Assembly: GCA_002007465.1 (NCBI GenBank)
Contig: LNAC01000738.1
Span: 591,628 to 655,627 of the forward strand
Direction: 5' to 3'
DNA length: 64,000 nucleotides
Source of the DNA: Ailurus styani
Taxonomy: Eukaryota; Chordata; Mammalia; Carnivora; Ailuridae
The translations under genes and the position numbers were made by a program. Below are positions 22,346 to 35,040 of the stretch, one piece after another. The notes under the pieces were generated by a model. That model made no database searches, was not told the origin of the DNA, and saw nothing but the letters and a program-made list of their open reading frames with translations. Positions within the stretch are counted from its first letter, which is position 1. Each line of letters starts with the position of its first letter.

Positions 22346-24430
22346 CATCGGTTTATTTTTGAAGTTCAGATAATGCAGTTGACAGAATACTACCATGTGA
22401 GGGGTATTGTGTATTCTCAATAAATGTTTGCGATCGACATCAGCTATGATTAAGAGACCAGGCAATCTCAGTATTTAAAAACAATCTTTCATATTCCAAA
22501 TCTTTAAATTTAAAAAGAACATCACAGAACACATACTAAATTAAATAGGAAACATAAGAACATGGATATGATGATACATGAAAGCCACAGATAAAATATC
22601 GCCGCTGTGCGAGCCAGAAGGAGACCATTTCTTCATCCTCCTTATTGTGTGACTTTGAGGATGGAACAGCATCAAACTTGGCAAACAGATTTGTTCAGTA
22701 GGGAGTCCATGAGAAATTCAGTTTATAAAATAAAATCAGAAGATTTCTAGAGAAGCTCTTCCTGGGATATATTTCATTTTTTTTAAATGAATAAATGATT
22801 GTAGCTCTTACCCCTAGCAGCTTGGCAATGAGCTACGATGTTATTAAGATATCTGTCAAAACCAGGTCAGTAAGCAGGAGCGAAGCTATGGAATGTGTCC
22901 TTGGGGGACTTTCAAACCAGTGCCATTAACGTAATACTGCAAAACAGAAAACAAAACGGACAACATACAAATAAAGGGTGAAGACGAAACAACCTCATTA
23001 TCAGCTGTGGAGTGAGACCTGGAAATTTCTGGCTGCATGATTCTTCAAGGCATGAGCTGTGATACCTGAAACACGTAAATGATCTAGGGTGTAGGAATGT
23101 GGCCAGAAGGAGAAAAAAAAATGAAAATAAAAAAGCAGAGACAAAGGGAGTCTGTTTCTCAGGCATTAAAAAAAGACAACAACAACAAAAAAACCTAAAC
23201 CATTTTCCCTTCCAAGGGCAAGCAATGAATACGTGAGAATGGACTTATTCATTTCAACCATGTCTCAGTTCTCAGCACGGCCCAAAGAGCTTTGGTCTAA
23301 CAATGCCACCTCCAGCCTGTTGGTTCCCACCATGGCACAGGCTGTTCATGGCAGAAGAGAGAAAGGGCTGTTCAAGGTAGGGCAGGGATCCCAAAAACAT
23401 AGCAGGAGAAGTACTGTGGCATTTCCGAAGGCCAAAGCCCTCCAATCCCTGACAGCCCTTTAATTTATTCTCCTTGTACCAAATGGCACATATTTGGCCT
23501 CCTCTCCGCTGGCCCACTCCTCGCCGGCTCACAGCCCAGGCACCTGAGGAAAGACTCTGGCTGGGTACTTCCTTGTATTTTCAGGTCCTCTTTCGCTCCC
23601 ATTCTTTGGCCTCAAAATGAGTACAAATTGACAAAATGGAATCATTTCTGCTTGGCACGGAGCTTGGCAACCAGATAACGCCAGCCAGGCCAGGCCACAT
23701 TTACTCTTCCCCACATTCATTGGCATGCAAAGTTCCAAGATGGAAATTTGTTTCTCCTGCAGTTTTATGACACTTCTATTGCCTGATTATCCCACTTTAT
23801 GGCAATTTGCATCATTACGGGCCTGTGGCAAATGCAACAAATTGCCATAAAATGTTGGGAAAATCCTAAATCATGGCTCTGTCTGGCTTGCTTGAAAGAT
23901 GACACTGGGGTTGAATTCAGATGGCTTGGTTCATTTTGCTACAAAGAGTCACACCGCCCTTAATGGGGGCCACTGGCTCCCGCATCAGGATGCGTGGTGA
24001 CTTCTAGATGAGGCAAACTAATAGAATTTTTTTCTGATGCACTAAGCAAGTCTTCGGTAAAGAAAAACACATTGATTCCAAAGTTGTTTACTACAAACTA
24101 AATAGAACCCCTATAGCTTTTCCCATGCAGCTCACATTAGAGCTAAATTAACAGCCCTCATATGTATATGTATCCATTCTACTAGTACCAGGCAAAAGTG
24201 CTTACACCATTAGGAATGTAAGTTGTCTTAGTCTAAATCTTGATACAGAAGATTGTCTCTCTCATTTAACTACCTAGCTATCAAAACTTGTAATATCAGG
24301 CAGAGACAAGTCTTTAAAGAAAAAAAGAAATGTAGTGAATGGTCATGAATAATTGCTACATTTTAATTCAGAGGTGATATGTTAACTTAATTTAAAGGAA
24401 GGGAACAGGAGCCTAATGGTTAGACATGCA
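22346..24430. other. Repeat-poor single-copy stretch
   Basis: No transposon was recognised in about 2 kb. The 23.76-24.04 kb part is listed separately as a candidate regulatory block. Confidence 0.4.
23760..24040. promoter_or_regulatory. Candidate conserved regulatory block
   Basis: A 14-bp perfect inverted repeat, TTTATGGCAATTTG at 23796-23809 and CAAATTGCCATAAA at 23838-23851, encloses an octamer-like ATTTGCAT. GCCATAAA resembles CDX/posterior-HOX sites and ATTTGCAT a POU octamer. The surroundings are repeat-free. Function is inferred from motifs only; no conservation could be tested. Confidence 0.3.
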
Positions 24431-24569
24431 AAAGAAAGAAAGAAAAAGAAAGAAAAGAAAGAGAGAGAGAAGAAATAAAGAAAAGAAGGAAGGGAGGGAG
24501 GGAGGGAGGAAGGAAGGAAGGAAGGAAAGAAGGAAGGGAGGAAAGAAGAAAGGGAAGGGAAAAAGAAAG
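24431..24569 (+). repeat. 139-bp polypurine tract
   Basis: (GAAA)n, (GA)n and (GGGA)/(GGAA)n blocks give 139 consecutive bases with a single pyrimidine (T at 24476). Confidence 0.97.
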
Positions 24570-25090
24570 CTTCAGGAAGGCTAACAACTTCAATAATTAT
24601 TATGACTCTTGTTGATGACGATCCTGGCTTTGCTTTTGCAGAACTCCCCTGGGAGTAAATTTATAAGAAGAGAAGCTTCATAGTGGCTCACAACACACAG
24701 GATTCACTTGGACAGTGAGACTGGACTAAAAGCTGTGGAGTTTTATTTCTCAGAGTCTCCTGTATTTCACATCCTCCTAACCTCCAAGTCATCCTCAGTG
24801 TTCTGACCCAAGACACCTGCAGTGGACACTCAGCTCTTCTTATCAAGGAGGCGAGTGTTTCAGAGCCATCCCTGCATCCTCTCATTCCTGACCCCCACCT
24901 CTATTTGGGGGTTTACAGGGTCATTTAAAACAGAGGAGAACAAGTGTGCAGAGAGTCTGACAAAAGAGATGGAGTCCTAAGTACGGGATTAAAATCATGA
25001 CAGACAAGCTAAATCAAGAACTTAGTAGACAGGCAACTGTAAATAGTCTAGAAAGCAGGACATTTTAGGGAGTCTGGCTTTACGTTATTT

Positions 25091-25093
<3 letters not shown>
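24570..25093. other. Single-copy sequence
   Basis: Nothing recognised. Confidence 0.4.

Positions 25094-25149
<56 letters not shown>
25094..25149. repeat. (AC)28 microsatellite
   Basis: 56 uninterrupted bases of AC dinucleotide; such length is typically polymorphic. Confidence 0.99.
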
Positions 25150-25154
<5 letters not shown>

Positions 25155-25189
25155 TTCTTCAGGTGATACTTGACTAAAAGTAATTAAAT

Positions 25190-25420
25190 TCACCATTATC
25201 ATTTATTGAGCATTTAGTATGTGCTAAGCACTGTACTGAAAGGTGTAAATGATCATCTGATTTCATCAATCCAACCCCTCCACTAGCCACTTTCAGATGA
25301 GTAGACTAATTTGTAGAGACCTACTTCCTCAGGGATGGATAGGCAGCAGAGAGAGAGCTAAAATCTGAACCAAGGTCCACTCATATTGTTAACTCCTTGT
25401 GCTCTGCCACCATGCCACAC
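25190..25420 (+). mobile_element. MIR element
   Basis: ATTTATTGAGCATTTAGTAT, GTGCTAAGCACTGTAC and, later, CAGATGAGTAGACTAA, CAGAGAGAGAGCTAAAATC and CTGAACCAAGGTCCACTC are MIR blocks in order, including the core. Confidence 0.8.
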
Positions 25421-26389
25421 AGCCTCATCGTACAAATCAACTTCTCTAATTAACATTATTATTAGTCCAACAATAAACTCCACATGATAAAAGGTTCTTG
25501 CATAATTTTAACAAGTACCACACACCTGGCTTCTCCTGGATGATTTTTATGACTCACTAGCATAGCCTTTTCTTTCTCTCATTTGTCCTTTTCTCTTTCA
25601 CTGTTTCTTGCTAGACAAAGCATCATAGTCTCTCACTACAGAATGAGCATTTTTCGGCTCTGGACTTCACTTTCTTCCCATCTTGAATCTGCTCATTTCT
25701 AGGGGCAGAAAAACTGCACCTAATAAGCCCAGTCCGTTACATCCATTACACTAACCAATATAAAGTTCTTGGGTATTTGCTATTTACAGCAGTTGGAATT
25801 CGTGTTATTTGAGTGGCAAATAAAAGTGTATATTTCTGGACTATAAATATTTATTCTGACCTTCCCTTAGATTTCACATATGTTAAGATCCTTTTGGTTT
25901 CTAAAGTAGGAAGCATAGAAGAATTTCTAGAAATCCACATGGTCTTGAACTAGAGGTCTGATTTACAGTTTCTAAAGCATCTACTAAGTTTATGAATCTA
26001 TATACTACACACAGATTTTGAAATATCCCTTTGGCATACATTACATACTCAACCTCTTATCTGAAAGGACAATCACTGAGCTAAAATTCTTTAGTAACAA
26101 CAAAGTTTGGGGCTTGATTTTAAACCAAAGGCTTGGCAGTTTTCAGACCCACTTGTATTTTACAGATCTAGTTTCCATCATACAGACACATGGGCAGTCC
26201 CTCAAGAAACACTCACATACCTGTGTGGCACTGATACAAGGCTGCGTGTTTTCATTCCTCCTCTCAAACCCAAATGTGCAGTGCAAATATGAATTCATTG
26301 ATATTTTTTTATGACAACCCAAATTATTCTGTGGTTCAAATATCTTGATTTAAGTAACCCTTTAAGAAATAAGATGCAATAAGATGCAA
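25421..26389. other. Single-copy sequence
   Basis: Nothing recognised in about 1 kb. A short tandem repeat of AATAAGATGCA lies at about 26369-26389, just before the SINE. Confidence 0.4.
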
Positions 26390-26600
26390 GGACACCTGTA
26401 TGGCTCCGTTGGCTGAGCGCCGACTCTTGGTTTTGGCTCAGGTCATGATCTTAGGGTCATGAGATCAAGCCCCACATTGGGCTCCGAGCTCAGTGGAGAG
26501 TCTGCTTGAGATTCTCCCTCTCCCTCTGTCCCTCCCCCTGCTTGTGCCCAGTCACTCCTTCTCTCTCTAAAAATAAATAAATCTGAAAAAAAATAAAAGG
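26390..26600 (+). mobile_element. CAN-SINE, older subtype
   Basis: GGACACCTGTATGGCTCCG head, GCTGAGCGCCGACTCTTGG and TCAGGTCATGATCTTAGGG core, CT-rich middle and AAATAAATAAATC tail. The GAGCGCCGACTCTTGG form is the older subtype. No clean TSD found. Confidence 0.93.
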
Positions 26601-27055
26601 TAAACTCATTAAGCTTCTTTTCCATGTTTGAGGCAACATTAGTTGACCAACCTACACAAATAGCCACATAATGATTAATAATTGATCATGTGATCAGTAA
26701 TAATTTAAAATCTGCTCTTCTTTTTGAGAACTTGTCCTATAGCTTACTGTTAAATGTAGGCACTCTCTAGTAGGCTTTATCTACGGGAACCCTAGTTAAA
26801 ATTTTCAAAGAATCCATTACATTGACTAGTTGTGCTAGAGATTTCCCATGAGCTGAGAGGAAGTATGTTATGGAGTTAAGAATTTTTCCCTGATGACTTC
26901 AAGGCCAACATCAAATACAGAAGCAGTAGCCATTCTTAAATTTTATGCCAATCCTCCTTGATGAATCCCATATTCTTACCATTTCTAAAGTTGTTTCTTT
27001 GATCAAACACTCAGGGTTAGGTACAGATGGCAGAAAATGCATAAGGGTTTTTTAA
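26601..27055. other. Single-copy sequence
   Basis: Nothing recognised. Confidence 0.4.
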
Positions 27056-27205
27056 GATTATCTTATTTAATCTTCATAGCAACTACTTCATAGCATGTAC
27101 TATTATCCCCATTAGAGATGAAGAAACTGAGCTCACCAAAACCAAGAGACCCCACTATATGTCACATTCCTAGTGAAAGATGAACCTGGAACTAAAACCC
27201 TGGGA
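27056..27205 (+). mobile_element. MIR element
   Basis: TTTAATCTTCATAGCAAC, CTATTATCCCCATTAGAGAT and GAAGAAACTGAG are the MIR core, followed by a diverged TGAACCTGGAACTAAAACC. Confidence 0.85.
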
Positions 27206-27254
27206 ACATGACAGCAAAGTCCAAAAGGTTAATAGTTATATTGTCACCTTTGGT

Positions 27255-27290
27255 TATGTGTATATATATATATATATATGTGTGTGTATT
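27255..27290. repeat. (TA)n(TG)n microsatellite
   Basis: An uninterrupted TA run between short TG runs. Confidence 0.95.
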
Positions 27291-28690
27291 AAGGATTTAG
27301 CTCAGAAGTCATTTTGGGGCTCATAACTGAGAAAATATAATCCATCAGGGAATAGAATGGCAGGAAATTTAAAAATCATTGAGCCCAATTATATATAGAA
27401 GAAAACAATGTCAGAGAAGAGATTGTCCAAGTTAAGCAAAATCCCTTGATTAGGAGCTTCTGCCTAAACACTATGGCCTTCAGCCATGCCACACTCCAAA
27501 TGTAAGTAAGCTCAGGTTCACCCTCTTCAAGCAGTGATGGAGGGATCTGGGACATACCACTGAGCATCTCATGAGCCAAGATTAGGACTTTCGATTTGTT
27601 TATGTGTGTGTAACTATCTCTCTGGTGTCCTCTGGCCCAAGATAAAATAAGTCTACTTTGTTATTCGTGTGCTGTAAGGACCCATCCTGGTGTAATTCAA
27701 CTTTCTCTCAACACTTCAACTGGAAGTACTATTAGTAAAATCCTTTCCAATAATTCTGCTAATAGTTTCCAACAAACTTAAACCTGGAGCGACATTTGAA
27801 TGAATTTATCTGTAGTGGGCTTCTGCAGGAATCTATAAGTCATTCTGATTCATTCTCGGTTTCTAGAGGAAAGTATTTATTTTCTAAGATGAGACAGAAT
27901 AGAAATGGGAATCATTTGTATGGGGTGAAGCACAGCTTGCTGATTAAGTTACCTTCTTTTCTTTTATTACTCCTGAAGGATTAAGCCACAGGAATTCTGG
28001 AACTTAAAGCTACAGATTTCTTCTTGGGATCGCTCCAAAATCTCAGAGAAGCACTAAATATCCCCACGGGCTTCTAATAATTTGCACCATGTTGAAGTTA
28101 GGATTTTGTCTGGAAAAATACTTTGAAAAACCAGCTGGTTGAAAATCAGACCATGCTTCATCTGCTAGTATATAAATACATGAAAATGTGTCCAGAAAAA
28201 AAATCAATTCTCTTACATGCCCCAGTGAAAATGAATAAAAAAAATACAAGGCATCATGTGAAAAGAAATGGGAGAAGTTATTAACTCGTAACCCAAGTCT
28301 GTGATTTTTCAATAATGAATAATTCCTTACAACAGTGAAAGGGTTTACAAAAGTAAAAATTCTTTTGAGGTATTTAGATTAAGAACAAACCCCAAAATGT
28401 CAGAGGTCCCTGTGAAACCATGACCATTCATTTTTACCTTATAGACAATGCAATGTAATTAGAATGACTTTGTGTCCGTAGGTTTGGAAGACATAGCCAC
28501 CAAAACTTCAGAACACCTGCTAAGCATTTAAATCTAAATGGGAATTAACCCTTACAGGGATTGAAGTGGCATATAATTTTGCTTGCCTTCACAGATAATT
28601 ATTTAAAAATGTGCGTCAAGAGGCTTCCAGGAGTCAATTATAAAACCTGCCTGTCCTTAGGGATTCATAATTCTGAATGCAATTCCAACG
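27291..28690. other. Repeat-poor single-copy stretch
   Basis: No transposon recognised in about 1.4 kb. No credible coding frame. Confidence 0.4.
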
Positions 28691-28699
28691 TGTGGGTTT

Positions 28700-29655
28700 C
28701 TCCTCATACCATCAAGCAATTTGTGGAACACCAGCTGGGTATCCTACAATTCAATTCAATTCTGACACTATCTACCCAGAGACAGCACCTGACTCCACAG
28801 GTTAAGAGCTCAGTCCCACAAGACCGCCCTTGACTTCAGATGCCAATAGCAAGTCCAGGTTGTTACTGTACTTCTGACCAACAGGCTCTAAAACAGAGGT
28901 CCCCACGACTCCCTCCTTGGGTTCAACCAACCTGCTAAAGTGCCTCACAGAACTCATGACACTAGTTTACTAAAAGGGTTTAGGGGCGCCTGGGTGGCTC
29001 AGTCACTTAAGCACCTGCCTTTGGCTCAGGTCATGATTTCAGGGTCCTGGGATCAAGTCCCACGTTGGGCTCCCTGCTCAGTGGGGAGCCTACTTCTCCC
29101 TTCCTTCCATTTGTGCTCTCTCTCAAATAAATATTTTAAAAAATAAAATAAAAAAATAAAAGGGTATATGAAGATTATGAATCAACAGCCAAAGGAAGAG
29201 ATAACTAGGGCAAGGTACAGGGAAAGGGTGTGGAGCTTCCATGCCCTCTCCAGACTTTGCCACTGTCTCCAAATATCAATCTGTTCACTTTACCAGCAAG
29301 TTCTCCAAATGCTATCCTTTTGGGTTTCTGTAGAGACTTCACTATGTAAGCAAGACTGATTAAACCATTGGCCATTGTTGATTTAACTCAATCTCTAGCC
29401 CCTCCTCCCTCCCCAGAGGAGACAGGAGGATGGTCCTGAAAATTCCAACCTTCTCCTGGTTGATTCCTCTGGTGACCAGCCCCCCTTCTTAGTTGCTTTC
29501 CAAAAGTCACCTCATTAACATTACAAAAGAACCTTAACTGCTCTCATCACTGAGGAAATGTCAAGGGTTTTAGGAGCTCTGTGCCAGAAATGGGAACCAA
29601 GACCAAATAAATATGTATTTCTTATTATAAATCACAACATCATGGGAATACAGCA
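28700..29655 (+). mobile_element. Probable ERVL-type LTR, split by a SINE
   Basis: TTCTGACACTATCTACC, GACTCCACAGGTTAAG, AGCTCAGTCCCACAAGACC and CTTCAGATGCCAATAGCAAG lie left of the SINE at 28983. GGGCAAGGTACAGGGAAAG, GTGGAGCTTCCATGCCC and a polyadenylation signal AATAAA (29606-29611) followed by TTCTTATTATAAATCACAA lie right of it. This is the layout of an old ERVL LTR; family not assigned and no internal viral genes present. Confidence 0.55.
28983..29155 (+). mobile_element. CAN-SINE inside an older LTR
   Basis: GGGGCGCCTGGGTGGCTCAG head, TCACTTAAGCACCTGCC core and AAATAAATATTTT plus A-rich tail. A TSD of TAAAAGGGT flanks it, and LTR sequence continues on both sides. Confidence 0.93.
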
Positions 29656-30540
29656 TCTTCAAATCAAAGTAGACCTCCACCACTTTGGAAAATAAGAATA
29701 ATATGAACTATAAAACCCAAAGCCTTACCCTGGCCCTGGCTCTGGCCCAGAGGACTTCACAGATATTGAACTATGAACACAGGTTCCTGGGACACACAGG
29801 GACAGAAGCCTCTTTCAGAGATTCTGCCAGGGGTAGACTTTTATGGGAAGAATCGATTATGTAATATCTCTTGGGTCTTGAAGTAGAAAAAGATTTAGGA
29901 AGAAGGACTAGCACTGAGAAGGGAAAGATTCCTTTTTTGTCACTAGAGAAAGACTCCCAAAATAGGCTATTTCTTTTATTATGTACCACAGGACAAGCTC
30001 TTCCAACAACATGAACAATTGTGAATAGGCCATAACCGTAACAGAACATAGAATTCAGCACCTACTGACACCCTGTGATCTTTCTCTGCGGTGCAGCCCC
30101 CACTCTAGACAAGTATTATCATCAATTTTCGCTACTGGGAGGCTAGGAAACACTAAGGGGACAGCAATTCAATATTATTAAAAAATTATTTCTAATTTTA
30201 AATTTTATAGAAATTACTTTTTAAAACCAGAAACACACCCACCAAGAGTTTATATATTTTAACATCTTGCTCCATATGCTACAGATTTCTTCTATCTCTA
30301 CAGACACAGTTAAATCTCAGCCATATCCTGTCCACCTTCCTCTCCTTCTACCTCTTGAAAGGCTACTACAAAGCGGAAGTTGATACCATTCCCATGCATC
30401 CCAGGCATTATTTTCAATATTAAATAAATATATAGGAATTCACTAAAAATATGTAGTATGGCTTTGTACAAATTTTAACTTACAGAAATGGCAGCCTATA
30501 CCAGGATTTCTCTACCTTGATTGTATTGACATTTTGGGTT
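29656..30540. other. Single-copy sequence
   Basis: No repeat firmly recognised. Confidence 0.4.
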
Positions 30541-31012
30541 GTATATTAGTTTCCTATTGCTGTTGTAACAAATTACCCAACATTTAATGGCTTAAAATAG
30601 CATAAATGTATTCTCTCAGAGTTCCAGAGGTTGAGAGGTTTTGAAATGAGTCTTACAAGGCCAAAATCAAGATATCAGCAGGGTTCCTCCTGGAGGTTCT
30701 AGGAGAGAATTCATTTCCTTGCCTCTTCCAAAGTCTATAGAGGTCTTCATTCCTTGACTTATATAGATTTTTCTCCTCCTGCTTCCACTGTCACATTGCC
30801 TTCCTCCATTTTGACCTTCTCACTGCCCTTTTATAAAGACTATTGCAATTACATTTAGGGTCCAACAAGGTAATCCAGGATAATCTCCCTATTTTAACAT
30901 CCTTAACTTAATCACATCTGCTAAATTCCTTTTGCCACAGAATGTAACATTCATAGGGTCAGAAATTAGGATATGGACATCTTCGGGAATCATTACTGAG
31001 CCTACCACAGGC
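30541..31012 (-). mobile_element. MLT1-type MaLR LTR, antisense
   Basis: In plus-strand reading it begins TGTATATTAGTTTCCTATTG and TGTAACAAATTACC, then GTTCCAGAGGTTGAGAGG, TAACTTAATCACATCTGC and ends CATTACTGAGCCTACCACAG. This is the reverse of an MLT1 LTR, which ends near GCAAACTAATACA on its own strand. Solo LTR. Confidence 0.85.
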
Positions 31013-31401
31013 CAAATAATTATTTTGTTGAGGGCCATCCTACTCATGGTAGAAGATAGCTGCATCCCTGGCCTCTATGTGGTAGCTGCTAGCAGCACAC
31101 TTCATGTTTTGGCAATCAAAAATGCCTCCAGACATTACCAGGTGTCTCCTGGTGAGCAAAATTACCTCTGTGGAGAAGAGATGGTCTACATGTATGTTCC
31201 TTGTGTGTATATTTCATTCTCATTACATTTGAGAATTATCCACGTCAAAATGTTAAGAACTAGTTCATTAATTTTAATTCCTCAATAATATTAAGTGAAT
31301 AAAATAACATATAAAAGTTTTCACAACTTTCTATATTACAAACAATGCTTCATAAAAATCTGAACATGCCTTAATAAGCACACATGAAGAATTTACACCA
31401 G

Positions 31402-31575
31402 GGCAATGATTCTCATCCTTTAACATGATCAGAAACCCCTGGAGAGCTCCTTAAAATGCAGACAGACTGCTGATTCAGTAAGTTTGGAGTAGCAACAGAA
31501 ATACTGAATTTTTAACAAGTTCCTGTGTGATGCTGAAGCTACTGCTCCAGGGACCACTCTGAGAGCCACTCCTTT
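31402..31575 (+). mobile_element. MER5A-type hAT MITE
   Basis: GGCAATGATTCTCATCCTTT, CTTAAAATGCAGACAGACTG, CTGATTCAGTAAGTTTGG and a CCAGGGACCACTCTGAGAG end match the MER5A order, including inverted-terminal-repeat-like ends. Confidence 0.8.
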
Positions 31576-31749
31576 GGGAGACACACACATATGGAAGTAT
31601 GATTTTCCAGGTATTGTCAAATTGCTGCTGTGGTTGTAATAGCAATTTCACTCCTACCTGCAAGGACTTAATTCATATTTCCCTAAAACCTGAGCAATAA
31701 ACGGTGCAGAAAGACTAATTTTTTTTGCAAAAGTGAAGATGTGGAGCTG

Positions 31750-33190
31750 TATCTCATGGCCTATTATATTTCCCACATCAAAAGAGTCACATATATTTCC
31801 ATGAAAGTATTAGCTATTTGGGGTTCCTAGTCTGTGTGTTGCCTGTCTTATGTTATTTTTTTCCTTGCTTTGCTAGTGAGATATTAAAAATTCTTTCTAT
31901 ACTCCAGATATTACATTTTTGCCAGTTGTACACAGAAACATTTTCCTGATGTTTTTTGTCTTTTTCATTTGTAGTTTCTTTTTATCAAAAGACATTTATT
32001 TTGATAAAAAACCTGTAAATTCATGTTTTTATAGCTTTTGATTTTTCACCTTAAGAAACCTTACCCTGCCCTAAAGTCATAAAAATATTCCTCATAATTT
32101 CTTTAAATTTTGCTTTACATATTTTTGGTCACTAATCCTTCTGGAATTCATTTTTGTGTGTGATGTGAGGAAGGGATCTATTTTAATGAATTCCATGTTA
32201 ATAGGCAATTGACTCTGCCCTATTTACTGAGTAGCTAGACTCAAGGATTTATAGTATCCCCCCCACCATATGTACACATATGTACATGATTCTGTTTGAG
32301 CTTTCTATTATATTTCATTGAATATTTTTGTGCCAACACCATACAATTTTAACTACTAAAGATTTAAAACAGGTCTTAATCTGTTAGGCTAAATATACTT
32401 TTTTTCTTGTTCAAAAATGTGATGGTTCTTCCCTTTATTCTGTTAAGTAAAATTTAAAATCAGCTTAAATTCTATGAAAAAAATATACAGAATTTTTACA
32501 GGTGTTGCACAGAAATTACAGATAAAAGTCAGCTGCTATTATTACAACATCAAGTCATCCATCCAATAACAGGACACATCTGTCCATTTACTTAGGTCTC
32601 CTTTTATGCTCTTTAAAAAAGTTTATAAAGCTTGTCCATAAATGTCTTTGGTATATTTTTACACATTTGTTCCTAGGTCTTTAAAATACTGTGCTATTCT
32701 TAATGATATTTTCACTGCATTTTCTAATTGTTCTTTTTGAATAGAAATGCTAATGACATTTGTACATGGATATTATATCCAGCAACCTTGCTAAATTCTC
32801 TGATTAGTTCAAATAGTTTGATTAATGTGGATTTTTCAAGATAAGCAATATTGTCTGCAAATAATGATACATTTTTTTTCCTTTCATTCTCATGCTTTGT
32901 GTTCTTATCATACTAACTATGATCTCCAGTACTATATTAAAGAGAATTGATGACAGTGGGATCCTTGTCTTATTCCTGTCTTTGAAAATACTGCTTCTGC
33001 CATGTCACCATTAAGTATAATATTTTCTACAACTTTTCAAATTACTATTGGCCAGGTTCAGAAAGTTTGCTAAAACAGGTTGTCATGGGTAAATGGTGAA
33101 TTTAATTAAATGTATGTCTTATACTGTTTGATTATAGGATTTTTCTCTTTTAAGTTGTTAATGAGGTAAATTACACTGATTTTCTTTTTA
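31750..33190 (-). mobile_element. Ancient L1 ORF2 fragment, antisense
   Basis: GATATTAAAAATTCTTTC, ATTACATTTTTGCCAGTTG, TCCAGCAACCTTGCTAAATT, TTGTCTGCAAATAATGATAC and GACAGTGGGATCCTTGTCTT are antisense ORF2 landmarks running from the C-terminal region back into the reverse-transcriptase region. Heavily decayed; no open frame of note. Confidence 0.75.
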
Positions 33191-33915
33191 AGACAGTTTT
33201 TATTTTTATCAGTTATAGGTGAATATATTTTAGAACCAAATGACTATTCATCTGTTATGAAGCACAGCAGACTCCTTCCCTCACCATGTCCTCATCCACA
33301 AAAGCAATGCCTTTTATGTCTTTTAACTGATCCTTTCAGTGCTTGTTTCCGTATTTCTAACTGAAATGCTTACACTGTTACTTAACTTTACAGCGTTTTA
33401 ATCTTCTATTAACTTTCACTGCACGACTATCTTTCACTCCCAATGCCTCCCACAGAGATATACTCTCTCCTCCCTCTACCATTCTAATAGAGTTAAATGC
33501 TTATTTTACTTAGGTAAATATTCTGTGCTTACATTATTATCACTATTCAAACATTATTCATAGCTCAATGTAGTAAGCTATGATTATTTTTCCTTTGTGG
33601 ACTTTATTTTCTCAACACATACTGTCTTGTTTTTATTTGCTAAGTTTTCTACAAGTTTACAATTAACAACAAACTCTTCACCAACTGTCTAAAACTCACT
33701 TTAATATCAGGTACTGTATCAAATTTATCTTCCTGAAGAAGTCTCTCCCAGGTCCTCTAACCTGCTCCATTGTGGGTGGGTGCACAGCTATTATCTTAGA
33801 ATCTCTCTTTGCCATCACCCCAGATATCTCCCTTTGTATTTCTCCTGTGATAGATCTCCAATATCTAGAATCCTATGCCTCAGTCTCCCATTTATTCCTA
33901 TTTTTATGAAATATA
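33191..33915. other. Unidentified AT-rich sequence between L1 pieces
   Basis: Probably decayed L1 or another old insertion, but no landmark could be named. Confidence 0.35.
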
Positions 33916-35040
33916 TCTTCCAGCAACCTTGCTAAATTCTATGAAATTTCCAGAGAAAGAATGTGTAGGGATAAAATGGTATGGCTGAATTTTTCTTCAG
34001 AATGTTGAAACATTGCTTTAAAAAAAAAAGAATGTTGAAACACTGCTCCATGGTTTTCCATCTTCTAGTGTTGATGTTGAGAAATAAAAAAGCATTATGA
34101 TTTCTGATACTTTGTATATGACCTTGAGGGGTTTTTTTGTTTTTTCTTTCTTGGACCTTGATGATCATCATTCTGGCTCCAGTGATCCAAAATTTCATTG
34201 TAACAAGAATTGGTGTGGACCTCTTTTACCTATTGTACTTACTGATTTCTTCTGTACTTTCAAACACATGCCTTTCAGTTTGGGGACGCTTTTAAATCTT
34301 TTTGTTCATACTACTGATACACATTCCACCTCCCTTTTTAAGACCCCTATTATTTGGATGTTGTACTGCTCTTCTAACTTTATCTTTCTTCCATATATTT
34401 TTTTAATATTCACCTGCTTTATTCTTTATTGTAATAAATTTATACCATATATTTATCTAATTTTAAGAAATACTATGTCCACTTGATTAATCTTTTGTTC
34501 TGTCCCTTATTAATTTGTGTTTTATCAATTATAGAGAACAGTAATACTAAATCCTTTTCTATGACTTAATATTTCTCCTATCTTTATGAAATTCTATCAA
34601 ATTTTACTTTATATACTATCGCTATGATTTTACATATCTAGAAAGGGTGTGAATTGTTACCATTTCCTAACAATTGTTACCTTTATCATTATGTAATGAT
34701 TCTCTACTTAATAAGCATAATAAATACAGCTACACCAGTTTTTTTCTAGTCAATATTAGTCTAACAAATCATTTCCTTTCCTTTACATGATACCTGTGTC
34801 ACTATATTTTAAGTATTTCTCTTTGAAGCAACATATCAGTAGGTTTGTTCTTTCTCAATCTGAAAGACTCTAAATGGGAAAAATTCATACATTTATATTC
34901 GTTCCTTTAGATATAATTACTTTGTGCTTTCACTTTATCATACTTTTTCACGTTTTGTCCTTCTATGCTTTGTGTTGAATAATCACATTTTATTTGTCTT
35001 CCTTCCATGATTACTACTAAGTGGAATACTTACTATCAAG
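33916..35040 (-). mobile_element. Ancient L1, more 5' portion, antisense
   Basis: Starts with TCCAGCAACCTTGCTAAATT, which also occurs at about 32778. It continues through GGTTTTCCATCTTCTAGTG, ATATGACCTTGAGGGGT and TTATCATTATGTAATGATTC, a pattern of antisense L1M ORF1/ORF2-region sequence. Boundaries and continuity with the previous piece are uncertain. Confidence 0.5.

Noticed and set aside
25094..25149. Possible CRISPR or array-like periodicity at (CA)n and purine tracts
   Set aside because: Plain eukaryotic microsatellites with no spacers.
30932..31288. 118-codon frame starting MPQNVTFIGSEIRIW
   Set aside because: Its first part lies in the antisense MLT1 LTR, and no splice or domain evidence supports a gene.
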